Below, one piece after another: positions 19,738-28,190 of a stretch of DNA of 64,000 nt (the first letter of the stretch is position 1; every line of letters begins with the position of its first letter). Both the position numbers and the translations under genes were made by a program. Origin of the DNA: Ww85 sp963745765 (GTDB taxonomy: Bacteria; Desulfobacterota; Desulfobulbia; Desulfobulbales; Desulfocapsaceae); NCBI GenBank assembly GCA_963745765.1, contig CAVUYQ010000010.1:106210-170209 (forward strand). Direction: 5' to 3'. The notes under the pieces are model-generated. The model was not told where the DNA came from. It worked only from the letters and a program-made list of their open reading frames with translations, and did no database searches.

Positions 19738-20418
19738 ATGAAGAAAATCGGGCACATTGCCAGCCTTTTCATGTTGGTGACAGCGGTTTTTTTCGCGCTG
19801 TCCATCGTGACCGCCTATGCCTCTGAAAAGCCAGCCGCCGGCGCCGAACATTCGGTAACTGCCGAAGGGGGTGGTGCTGACGTACACGGTCCGTTCAAGG
19901 AAGACGCTGCCGCACATGGTGAAGGCAGTCTTTCCAAAGAGAAATTGATCGATCTGTTATGGCGGGTTCTGAATTTTATCGCACTGATGGTCATTCTGGT
20001 TAAATTTGGTGCTAAGCCAATTGGTACTGCCCTTTCCGGACGTCAGAAAAACATCAAGGACGAACTCGAAGACCTCGAAAGGCGCCGTGACGAGGCGGAG
20101 AAACAGTATCGTGCCTTCGAGACCAAGCTCGGGTCCGTCGAGAAAGATATCGATACGATCGTGCAGAAAGCGCTGGCTCAGGCAGAGATCGAGAAGGCCA
20201 GGATCATTGAGAAGGCGGAACAGGCCGCGGATGATCTCAAGCGTTCGGCTGAGCAGATGATTCAAAATGAAATTGTCGAAGCCCGCAGGATACTGAAGAA
20301 CGATATCGCCGATCAGGCCACGATCATGGCCGAAGAATTGATCGTCAAGAATCTGAAACCCAAGGATCAGGTGAAGATTATCGAAAACTACCTCGAGAAA
20401 GTGGGGGCCATACAGTGA
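19738..20418 (+). CDS. atpF: F0F1 ATP synthase subunit b, long form with signal-like N-terminus
   Basis: This 226-aa protein begins with a hydrophobic segment (residues ~7-28) ending AYASEKP, which looks like a signal peptide or an extra membrane anchor. A polar Gly/Ala/His-rich linker follows, then the canonical b membrane helix (VLNFIALMVILVKFGAKPI, ~78-96), then a long coiled coil. The N-terminal extension is characteristic of deltaproteobacterial AtpF. It overlaps the delta-subunit start by 4 bp (GTGA), which implies coupled translation. Confidence 0.93.
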   Translation: MKKIGHIASLFMLVTAVFFALSIVTAYASEKPAAGAEHSVTAEGGGADVHGPFKEDAAAHGEGSLSKEKLIDLLWRVLNFIALMVILVKFGAKPIGTALSGRQKNIKDELEDLERRRDEAEKQYRAFETKLGSVEKDIDTIVQKALAQAEIEKARIIEKAEQAADDLKRSAEQMIQNEIVEARRILKNDIADQATIMAEELIVKNLKPKDQVKIIENYLEKVGAIQ

Positions 20419-20960
20419 AACAGACTATCCTCGCAAAACGATATGCTAAAGCGCTGTTTGCCATCGGCAAGGAAGACGGAAAGTATGAGGCCTATAACGA
20501 GGCTTTGCAGGCAGTAGCCGGTCTTTACGTCGAAAATCCGGAAGTGGAAGATGCCTTGACAAACCCCCTTTACCCGCTTGATATAAGGGAGAAAGTCATG
20601 GTCGGGATTGTCGGATCGATTAAGGCCGACAAGGTGCTGGGAAATTTCCTGAACCTGCTGGTTCAGAAGAAACGAGCTGAGATATTGCCTGAGATTGCGG
20701 AACAGTTTCAGATCATGGTTGATGACGATAACAACATCAGCCACGGCACTGTCATTTCGGCGGTCAAACTGAGCGCGAGTCTGCAGGCTCAGGTACAGAA
20801 TACATTAGAGAAAATAACTGGCAAGAAAGTTGAATTGACTGCCTCGGTTGATCCATCCATCATCGGCGGCATTATTGCCAAAGTGGGTGATCTGGTCATG
20901 GATGGCAGCATCAGGACACAACTTGCAGGTTTAAAAGGTTCCATTAAGGGGAGAGAATAG
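20415..20960 (+). CDS. atpH: F0F1 ATP synthase subunit delta
   Basis: This 181-aa peripheral-stalk connector joins the b subunits to the top of the alpha3beta3 head. The N-terminus, ILAKRYAKALFAIG, and the C-terminal GGIIAKVGDLVMDGSIRTQL are the conserved OSCP/delta ends. It starts with GTG within the atpF stop and is followed directly by atpA. Confidence 0.95.
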   Translation: MKQTILAKRYAKALFAIGKEDGKYEAYNEALQAVAGLYVENPEVEDALTNPLYPLDIREKVMVGIVGSIKADKVLGNFLNLLVQKKRAEILPEIAEQFQIMVDDDNNISHGTVISAVKLSASLQAQVQNTLEKITGKKVELTASVDPSIIGGIIAKVGDLVMDGSIRTQLAGLKGSIKGRE

Positions 20961-22484
20961 ATGCAGATCAAAGCCGAAGAAATTAGTCAGATTATCAAGG
21001 ACCAGATTGGTGAATACGAAACCAGTGTAGACCTGGACGAGACAGGTACGGTCATCTCTGTTGGTGACGGTATTGCCCGCGTCTATGGTGTAATGAACTG
21101 CATGGCTATGGAACTTCTTGAGTTTCCGGGCGGTATCATGGGACTGGCTCTCAATCTTGAGGAAGATAACGTCGGTTGTGCGGTGCTCGGAGATGTTACC
21201 GGTATTAAGGAAGGTGATATCGTCAAGCGAACCGGAAAGATCGCCGAGGTTCCGGTTGGTCCTGAAATGGAGGGGCGCGTCGTCGACGGTCTGGGGTTGC
21301 CTATTGACGGCCAGGGACCAATTAATGCGAAGCTTTCTTCCAAGATAGAGGTCCTGGCTCCGGGCGTTATCGCCCGTAAGGGTGTGCATGAACCGATGTA
21401 TACCGGTGCCAAAGCGGTCGATGCCATGACTCCTGTCGGTAGAGGTCAGCGCGAGCTCATCATTGGTGATCGTCAGATCGGAAAAACGGCACTCTGCGTC
21501 GATGCCATTATTGCCCAGAAAGAAACCGACGTGCATTGTATCTATGTCGCTGTCGGTCAGAAAAAATCCACGGTTGCTCTTGTTGTCGAGGCACTGAGGA
21601 AACACGGTGCCATGGAATACACGACGGTCGTCTCCGCCTGTGCTTCAGACCCTGCATCGATGCAGTATATCGCTCCTTTCGCCGGCTGTTCGATGGGTGA
21701 GTATTTCCGTGATAACGGACAGCATGCCCTGATCATTTACGATGATCTTTCCAAGCAGGCCGTTTCCTATCGTGAGCTTTCATTGCTGCTTCGTCGTCCG
21801 CCGGGACGTGAGGCCTTCCCCGGTGACATTTTCTTTAACCACTCGCGTTTACTTGAGCGTGCTTCCAAACTTAACGATGAGCTTGGCGCCGGTTCCCTGA
21901 CCGCGCTGCCGATCATCGAAACCCAGGCTGGCGACGTATCGGCTTTTATTCCGACAAACGTTATCTCCATTACAGACGGCCAGGTCTACCTTGAACCGAA
22001 CCTGTTCTTCTCCGGCGTGCGTCCGGCGATCAACGTCGGTCTTTCAGTTTCCCGTGTCGGTGGTGCGGCCCAGGTCAAAGCCATGAAACAGGTAGCCGGA
22101 ACGCTGCGTCTTGACCTTGCTCAGTATCGCGAACTTGCAGCTTTTGCCGCCTTTGGTTCCGATCTTGATGCCAAGACACAGGCTCAGCTGACCCGCGGGG
22201 CAAGGCTTGTAGAGATACTGAAACAGCCGCAGTATCAGCCGTTGCCGATGCAGAAGCAGGTGACAATCCTCTATGCCGGTACCAACGGCTACCTGGACAA
22301 ACTGCCGCTCGAGACGCTTGCCGATTACGAGTCTGAGCTTTACAACTATATCGAGTCGAATGACCCGTCAATTTTTGCCGATCTGCTGAAAGAGCAGCAG
22401 TTCACCGATACCATCAAGGAGAAACTCAATAAAGCACTGACCAGCTTTGGTGATACCTTCAAGGCAACGAAAGGTCTTAACTAA
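20961..22484 (+). CDS. atpA: F0F1 ATP synthase subunit alpha
   Basis: This 507-aa non-catalytic nucleotide-binding head subunit has the Walker A GDRQIGKTA, LIIYDDLSKQAVSYRELSLLL, and the catalytic-interface arginine in the SVSRVGGAAQ region. The N-terminal beta-barrel begins at residue ~25 (GTVISVGDGIARVYG). Length is normal. It is immediately adjacent to atpH, with GGGGAG before its ATG. Confidence 0.98.
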   Translation: MQIKAEEISQIIKDQIGEYETSVDLDETGTVISVGDGIARVYGVMNCMAMELLEFPGGIMGLALNLEEDNVGCAVLGDVTGIKEGDIVKRTGKIAEVPVGPEMEGRVVDGLGLPIDGQGPINAKLSSKIEVLAPGVIARKGVHEPMYTGAKAVDAMTPVGRGQRELIIGDRQIGKTALCVDAIIAQKETDVHCIYVAVGQKKSTVALVVEALRKHGAMEYTTVVSACASDPASMQYIAPFAGCSMGEYFRDNGQHALIIYDDLSKQAVSYRELSLLLRRPPGREAFPGDIFFNHSRLLERASKLNDELGAGSLTALPIIETQAGDVSAFIPTNVISITDGQVYLEPNLFFSGVRPAINVGLSVSRVGGAAQVKAMKQVAGTLRLDLAQYRELAAFAAFGSDLDAKTQAQLTRGARLVEILKQPQYQPLPMQKQVTILYAGTNGYLDKLPLETLADYESELYNYIESNDPSIFADLLKEQQFTDTIKEKLNKALTSFGDTFKATKGLN

Positions 22485-22502
22485 ATTAGGGAAGGTCCAG
22501 AT

Positions 22503-23381
22503 ATGCCGAGCTTAAAAGAAGTTAAAACAAAGATCGACGGTGTCAAAAAGACAGCGCAGATCACCAAAGCCATGAACATGGTCGCCTCCTCAAGATTGCG
22601 TGGTGCCCAGGAGAAGATGGAAGCCTTTCGTCCCTACGCCTCAAAGTTCAGCGAGGCAATGTCAAATCTGTCGGGCAGATCAAATAGCGGCGGCAGTTTC
22701 CCGCTCATGGAAAAACGGGACGTGAAGTCTGTTGAGCTGATTGTGATTACATCGGATCGTGGCTTGTGCGGATCGTTTAACGCGCACATTGTAAAGCTCG
22801 CCGAGCAGAAGATGAAGGCCTACGAGGCTGAAGGAAAACCCGTCAGCTTCGTCTGCGTCGGGAAAAAAGGATTCCGGACGCTAAGGAAAACCGGCAAGGT
22901 CCGCAAGTCCTACACTGATATCATGGGCTCATTTCAGATGTTCAACGCCCGTGAAATTGCCAGCGAGGTTTCTCACTCTTTTCTTAACGGCGGTGCGGAT
23001 AAAGTGGAGCTTATCTATGGAGCCTTCCTCTCTGTTGCACGACAGGCCCCGGCCACACAGGATTTCCTGCCGGTCCAGCCGCTAGAGGATAAAACTGCTG
23101 CAGAAACAGTTCCTCAGATTTCCGGTGAATATATTTATGAACCATCGGCTGAGGAGATCATGGATGTGCTGCAGCCGTTATACCTCAACGTGATGATATA
23201 CCACGCCATGCTTGAGGTCGGGACAAGTGAGCATGCGGCACGAATGACTGCCATGGACAATGCTACAAACGCCTGTAAGGACATTGTTTCTAATTTGACA
23301 ATTTTGTATAACAAGGCTCGCCAGGCCGCTATTACAGCTGAGCTGATGGATATCGTTGGCGGCGCCGAAGCTCTTAAATAA
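22503..23381 (+). CDS. atpG: F0F1 ATP synthase subunit gamma
   Basis: This 292-aa rotor shaft has the N-terminal helix (MPSLKEVKTKIDGVKKTAQITKAM region), the ITSDRGLCGSFN motif of the Rossmann domain, and the conserved C-terminal helix (ARMTAMDNATNAC ... YNKARQAAITAEL). The layout and length are standard. AGGG lies before the ATG, 18 bp after atpA. Confidence 0.97.
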   Translation: MPSLKEVKTKIDGVKKTAQITKAMNMVASSRLRGAQEKMEAFRPYASKFSEAMSNLSGRSNSGGSFPLMEKRDVKSVELIVITSDRGLCGSFNAHIVKLAEQKMKAYEAEGKPVSFVCVGKKGFRTLRKTGKVRKSYTDIMGSFQMFNAREIASEVSHSFLNGGADKVELIYGAFLSVARQAPATQDFLPVQPLEDKTAAETVPQISGEYIYEPSAEEIMDVLQPLYLNVMIYHAMLEVGTSEHAARMTAMDNATNACKDIVSNLTILYNKARQAAITAELMDIVGGAEALK

Positions 23382-23433
23382 TAATACATTGATTCTAAGG
23401 ATAATCTCAAACTTCTAGGAGGGGTTAGACCCG

Positions 23434-24843
23434 ATGAGTAAGCAGAGAGTTGGAAAGGTTTTACAGGTTATTGGACCTGTTGTCGATGTTGAGTTCGAGG
23501 CGGGAAATCTGCCGAGGATCATGAGTGCTCTGATGATCAGCAACCCGGCTATTTCAGATGTGGCTGACAATCTGGTTATCGAAGTCGCCCAGCATCTTGG
23601 TGATAATGTCTGCCGTTGCGTTGCCATGGACCAGACTGATGGCCTGGTGCGCGGTATGGAGGCACGCGACTCGGAAGCCCCGATCACTATACCTGTCGGT
23701 CAGCCGGCACTTGGACGTATCATGAATGTGGTTGGCCGGCCTGTTGACGGACTTGGCCCGATTTCATCGGATAAGACCATGCCGATTCATCGACCGGCCC
23801 CGTTATTCACAGAACAGGATACCGAGGTTCGCGTACTGGCCACCGGCATCAAGGTTATTGACCTGCTGGTTCCTTTTCCCCTTGGTGGTAAAATGGGGCT
23901 GTTCGGTGGTGCCGGCTGCGGTAAGACGGTTATCATGATGGAAATGGTAAATAATATTGCCCAGCACCATGGAGGAATTTCTGTTTTTTGCGGTGTTGGT
24001 GAGCGTACCCGTGAGGGGAACGATCTCTATCACGAGATGAAAGATTCCGGCGTTCTACCAAAAGCCGCTCTTGTTTACGGCCAGATGACAGAACCTCCGG
24101 GAGCCCGAGCCCGTGTCGGTCTGACCGGATTGACTGCTGCCGAGTACTTCCGTGACGAGGAAGGGCAGGACGTTCTTTTCTTTGTTGACAACATCTTCCG
24201 TTTCACCCAGGCAGGCTCCGAGGTTTCGGCACTTCTTGGCCGTATTCCTTCAGCCGTTGGTTATCAGCCGACCCTGGCGACCGATCTCGGTGCTTTGCAG
24301 GAACGTATTACCTCGACAACGAAAGGCTCCATCACGGCGGTACAGTGCGTATACGTGCCTGCCGATGACCTGACTGACCCGGCACCGGCAACCACTTTTG
24401 CCCATCTTGACGGTACGGTTGTTCTCTCCCGGCAGATTTCCGAACTTGGGATCTATCCTGCCGTTGATCCGCTTGACTCAACCTCGAGGATTCTCGATCC
24501 GAACGTAATCGGAAAGGAACATTATCTGGTCTCTCGCGGCGTCCAGGTCAGCTTGCAGAAATACAAGGATCTCCAGGATATCATCGCCATTCTCGGAATG
24601 GATGAACTCTCCGAGGAAGATCAAATGCTGGTAACGCGTGCCCGTAAAATTCAGAGATTCCTGTCTCAGCCTTTCACCGTTGCAGAGGTATTTACCGGTA
24701 TGCCGGGAAAATTTGTCAAGGTTGAGGATACGGTTAAGGGTTTCAAGGAAATTCTTGAAGGCAAGCACGATGATCTTCCGGAGAACGCATTCTATATGGT
24801 TGGTACCATAGAAGAAGCCATGGAAAAGGCGGCTAAAGAGTAA
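23434..24843 (+). CDS. atpD: F0F1 ATP synthase subunit beta
   Basis: This 469-aa catalytic subunit has the Walker A GGAGCGKTV (its third G is followed by Cys in place of the more usual Val), the catalytic Glu in GVGERTREGNDL, Walker B DVLFFVDNIFRFTQAGSE, and the VPADDLTDPAPATTFAHLD segment. Length and order are canonical. AGGAGGGG precedes the ATG. Confidence 0.98.
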   Translation: MSKQRVGKVLQVIGPVVDVEFEAGNLPRIMSALMISNPAISDVADNLVIEVAQHLGDNVCRCVAMDQTDGLVRGMEARDSEAPITIPVGQPALGRIMNVVGRPVDGLGPISSDKTMPIHRPAPLFTEQDTEVRVLATGIKVIDLLVPFPLGGKMGLFGGAGCGKTVIMMEMVNNIAQHHGGISVFCGVGERTREGNDLYHEMKDSGVLPKAALVYGQMTEPPGARARVGLTGLTAAEYFRDEEGQDVLFFVDNIFRFTQAGSEVSALLGRIPSAVGYQPTLATDLGALQERITSTTKGSITAVQCVYVPADDLTDPAPATTFAHLDGTVVLSRQISELGIYPAVDPLDSTSRILDPNVIGKEHYLVSRGVQVSLQKYKDLQDIIAILGMDELSEEDQMLVTRARKIQRFLSQPFTVAEVFTGMPGKFVKVEDTVKGFKEILEGKHDDLPENAFYMVGTIEEAMEKAAKE

Positions 24844-24873
24844 TTGTACGGTTAATCGAGAGGTAGAATACAT

Positions 24874-25287
24874 ATGGCACAGCAGATTGCATTGGAGATA
24901 GTTACGCCTACCGGCGCGGTTGTTAACGAGGACGTCGATATTGTTAATGCGCCCGGTTATGGTGGTGACTTCGGTGTTCTGGCTAATCATGCGCCGTTCC
25001 TCTCGACCATCAAGATTGGTATTTTGTCATACGAAAACGGCAAAAAGCGTGAGAACCTGATGGTCAGTGGCGGTTTTTGTGAAGTTTCCAACAATAAAAT
25101 TACTTTTCTGGTGGAGAGTGCGGAATTTGGTTACCAGATTGACGTGGACCGTGCCATGAAGGCGAAGGAGCGGGCAGAAAAGCGTCTGTCCCAAACCGCT
25201 TCGCATGATGAAACTGTTAACGTCACCCGGGCAGAAGCCGCATTACGGCGGGCTCTTATCCGCTTGAAGGCAGCAAATATAAGGTAA
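24874..25287 (+). CDS. atpC: F0F1 ATP synthase subunit epsilon
   Basis: This 137-aa central-stalk subunit has an N-terminal beta-sandwich (LEIVTPTGAVVNEDVDIVNAPGYGGDFGVLANHAP) and a C-terminal two-helix arm (AMKAKERAEKRL ... TRAEAALRRALIRLKAA), which can act as an inhibitory arm in bacteria. It is the last gene of the operon. The membrane subunits a (atpB) and c (atpE) are not in this cluster and must lie elsewhere. Confidence 0.96.
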   Translation: MAQQIALEIVTPTGAVVNEDVDIVNAPGYGGDFGVLANHAPFLSTIKIGILSYENGKKRENLMVSGGFCEVSNNKITFLVESAEFGYQIDVDRAMKAKERAEKRLSQTASHDETVNVTRAEAALRRALIRLKAANIR

Positions 25288-25303
25288 GACCAAGTTTGTT
25301 AAG

Positions 25304-25343
25304 GAAAACGGCCGTCTCGGATAACGAGGCGGCCGTTTTTTTT
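25304..25343 (+). terminator. Terminator of the atp operon
   Basis: A GC-rich stem, AAACGGCCGTCTCG with CGAGGCGGCCGTTT, around a short ATAA loop, followed by eight T's. It is 17 bp after the atpC stop. Confidence 0.93.
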
Positions 25344-25620
25344 AAAAACATCCAACACGTAAATCAAGTGATCGTCCTCGTAATTTCGGTAGGACAGATC
25401 AGACCTCCAGCCTATTGTGATCTTTAAGGCAATCAGCAAATTAATATAAACCACTCATAATCAAACTTTTCATTGACCACTCTCTACACTTCATCTAATG
25501 ATTCCGGATGAAGACTACTGTGAGATCTTGATTTAAAGCAGGCTATTTGTTTCGATACCCGCAAGATTGGCGAACCCTAAACTTTTTTTGAGGATATCCT
25601 CACGATTTGAACGCGTCGGA

Positions 25621-25999
25621 TCAGTCCCGCATTTGCTTTGAACCCCGATAAGGGGCACATCATTAACGGGCATGTGCCGGTAATAGTCAAAAAAAAAGGA
25701 GTGCCCGTTGAAAGCCGGCGGTAAACTGATTGTCATCGACGGCGGTTTGACCAAGGCCTGCCGGGAAAAGCCAGGATTTGCCGGTTACACACTGGTTTCA
25801 AATTTGTGGGGACTGCCTGCTCGCCACGCATTAGCGCACCATGGCAAACCATTTTAACGAAACGGACAAGTATGATATCGACTGCACAACGGAAATCGTC
25901 GAATACAAGCACCGGCGGCTTTGCATTAAAGACACGATCTGGAGTGAGAAATCTCGAGCCGCAGCCAAGAACCGATATCTTTACATGATGCTTATATGA
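25621..25999 (+). pseudogene. C-terminal remnant of class III fructose-1,6-bisphosphatase
   Basis: In three successive frames the DNA encodes the end of a Firmicutes-type (class III) fructose-bisphosphatase: PDKGHIINGHVPVIVKKK, then KAGGKLIVIDGG and AGYTLVSNLWG, then DIDCTTEIVEYKHRR to the stop at 25997. One shift falls at a run of nine A's near 25690 and another near 25840. Nothing of the N-terminal two-thirds is recognisable upstream, so this is a truncated remnant and not a single-error gene. Apart from it, the 758-bp gap between atpC and glgB shows nothing I can assign. Confidence 0.72.
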
Positions 26000-26045
26000 A
26001 GGGAACGACTTTGGAGGAATTTTACCACCACACAAGGGGGAAATT

Positions 26046-27950
26046 TTGAACGAGACGACCATTTTGAGTGATTTTGATAAGTACTTGATGGGGGAAGGAA
26101 GTCACGAGCGTACCTACGAGAAAATGGGGGCACACCTCTGTGAAATCAACGGTGAGAAAGGTGTTCACTTTGCCGTCTGGGCACCAAACGCTCAACAGGT
26201 TCACCTCATTGGTGAATTCAACCAGTGGCACGGGAAGAGCCATGCTCTACTGCCAAGCGACAGCGGCATCTGGACACTGTTTGTTGCGGGTCTACCCATC
26301 TATTCGGTGTATAAATATCGGGTTATAAGCAAGTCAGGCGAAAGTTTTGACAAGGCCGACCCGTATGGCTTTGCCATGGAGCTGCGTCCCAGGACCGCCT
26401 CCGTGGTCACTGATCTTGATATCTACAAATGGAATGATGATAAATGGATACGCCAGCGGTCCGAGCAGCAATCCCTGAACCGGCCAATATCCATTTACGA
26501 GGTACATCTGAGTTCCTGGCGCAGGAAGCCGGATAAAGAGTGGGACTCTCGCTACCTGACCTACCGTGAGTTGGCCGAAGAACTGATCCCCTATGTGGTA
26601 GAGATGGGCTACACACATCTTGAATTGCTTCCCATTGCAGAGCATCCCCTGGATGCTTCCTGGGGCTATCAGGTATTGGGCTTTTACGCTCCGAGCAGTC
26701 GATTTGGCAGCCCGGAAGACCTGATGTATTTCATCGACCAATGTCACCAGCATCAATTGGGCGTAATCCTGGATTGGGTCCCCGCCCATTTCCCCAAGGA
26801 CGGAGCGGGGCTGAACTATTTTGACGGAACCCATCTTTATGCCCACACCGACCCGAGACAGGGGGAACACCAGGATTGGGGAACGATGATTTTTAACTAT
26901 GGGCGTAACGAGGTCCGGTCCTTCCTCATTTCGAACGCTTTATTCTGGATTGATAGATACCATTTCGACGGTTTACGCGTCGATGCAGTCGCCGCGATGC
27001 TCTACCTGGATTACTCCCGGGAAGATGGACAGTGGCTGCCTAACCAGTATGGCGGACGAGAGAATCTGGAAGCCATCAGCTTTTTGCGTAAAATGAACGA
27101 GGTGGTGCATGGCGTCTTTCCGGGGGTTCTGAGCATGGCAGAAGAGTCGACCGCATGGCCAATGGTTTCACGGCCTACCTATACCGGGGGGCTGGGTTTC
27201 AGCCTCAAGTGGAATATGGGTTGGATGCACGATACCCTCGGATATATGAGCAAGGATCCGATTCATCGGAGATATCATCAGAATGATATGACTTTCTCCA
27301 TGTTATATGCATTCACTGAGAACTTCATTTTACCACTGTCTCATGACGAAGTGGTTCATGGTAAAGGTGCGATGCTTGCCAAAATGCCGGGTGATGAATG
27401 GCAGAAATTCGCCAATTTGCGGGCCTACTATGGCTTTATGTGGGCGCACCCCGGGAAAAAATTACTGTTCATGGGCTCAGAGTTCGGTCAGTGGCAGGAA
27501 TGGAATCACGAAAGCGGCCTGGAGTGGGGTGCACTCAAGGCTCCGAATCACCAGGGATTGCAACGATCTGTCAGGGACTTGAACCGCCTCTACCAAAATG
27601 AGCCGGCCCTCTATGAAAATGACTTTGAGGAAAGTGGTTTCGAATGGATTGACGCCAATGACAAGGATAACAGTGTCTTGTCTTTCATTCGAAGAGCCAG
27701 ATCAAGCAATGAGTTTCTGGTAATCGTATCCAATTTCACCCCCATACCAAGAAAAAATTATCGGATTGGCGTACCTCAGTCCGGTAATTACCAGGAAGTC
27801 TTCAATAGCGATTCAGCCGCTTATTGGGGCAGTAACGTGGGCAATGATGGCGGGCAGGCTGCCGACTCGATATCGATGCATGGACATCCACAGTCGTTAT
27901 CCCTTATCGTGCCGCCATTAGCAACCATTATGCTCAAGTTAAAAAGCTAA
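26046..27950 (+). CDS. glgB: 1,4-alpha-glucan branching enzyme
   Basis: This 634-aa GH13 enzyme forms alpha-1,6 branches in glycogen. An N-terminal CBM48-type module (HFAVWAPNAQQVHLIGEFN, residues ~38-120) is followed by the catalytic barrel. The predicted nucleophile is Asp313 in GLRVDAVAAM, the acid/base is Glu366/367 in MAEES, and the transition-state stabiliser is Asp434 in LSHDEVVHGK. The start is TTG at 26046, with GGGGG nine bases upstream. It stands alone after a fructose-bisphosphatase remnant, and no other glycogen genes are nearby, which suggests an insertion of carbohydrate genes here. Confidence 0.95.
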   Translation: MNETTILSDFDKYLMGEGSHERTYEKMGAHLCEINGEKGVHFAVWAPNAQQVHLIGEFNQWHGKSHALLPSDSGIWTLFVAGLPIYSVYKYRVISKSGESFDKADPYGFAMELRPRTASVVTDLDIYKWNDDKWIRQRSEQQSLNRPISIYEVHLSSWRRKPDKEWDSRYLTYRELAEELIPYVVEMGYTHLELLPIAEHPLDASWGYQVLGFYAPSSRFGSPEDLMYFIDQCHQHQLGVILDWVPAHFPKDGAGLNYFDGTHLYAHTDPRQGEHQDWGTMIFNYGRNEVRSFLISNALFWIDRYHFDGLRVDAVAAMLYLDYSREDGQWLPNQYGGRENLEAISFLRKMNEVVHGVFPGVLSMAEESTAWPMVSRPTYTGGLGFSLKWNMGWMHDTLGYMSKDPIHRRYHQNDMTFSMLYAFTENFILPLSHDEVVHGKGAMLAKMPGDEWQKFANLRAYYGFMWAHPGKKLLFMGSEFGQWQEWNHESGLEWGALKAPNHQGLQRSVRDLNRLYQNEPALYENDFEESGFEWIDANDKDNSVLSFIRRARSSNEFLVIVSNFTPIPRKNYRIGVPQSGNYQEVFNSDSAAYWGSNVGNDGGQAADSISMHGHPQSLSLIVPPLATIMLKLKS

Positions 27951-27968
27951 ATTTCAACCCTTAGAGCC

Positions 27969-28190
27969 TTATGCAAAACGAGGATTTTTCTTAAATTCGT
28001 TCTCAATAAACGTGGCCTCGCATTCCTGCAGGGCCTGGCCAAGGGAGATGTGCTGCAACGGTAAGCATCGTGATTCTTCTGCCGGCTGCGAATTGTCATT
28101 CATCCTGATAACCTGCGAACAATTTTTTTTCAACGCCACCTTCAGGAAATAATGGCACGAATGATAAGCTTGTCTGAGGGCTTGTATCAA
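27969..28190 (-). pseudogene. Short frame after the amidase gene, possibly a truncated Fis-type regulator end
   Basis: This frame (73 codons from a TTG overlapping the amidase stop, or 44 from ATG 28103 region, MNDNSQP) ends LPLQHISLGQALQECEATFI, then ENEFKKN. That resembles the segment just before the DNA-binding helix-turn-helix of sigma-54 activators, but it stops before the helix-turn-helix. No good ribosome site is seen. It may be a remnant or a non-functional frame. Confidence 0.25.
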
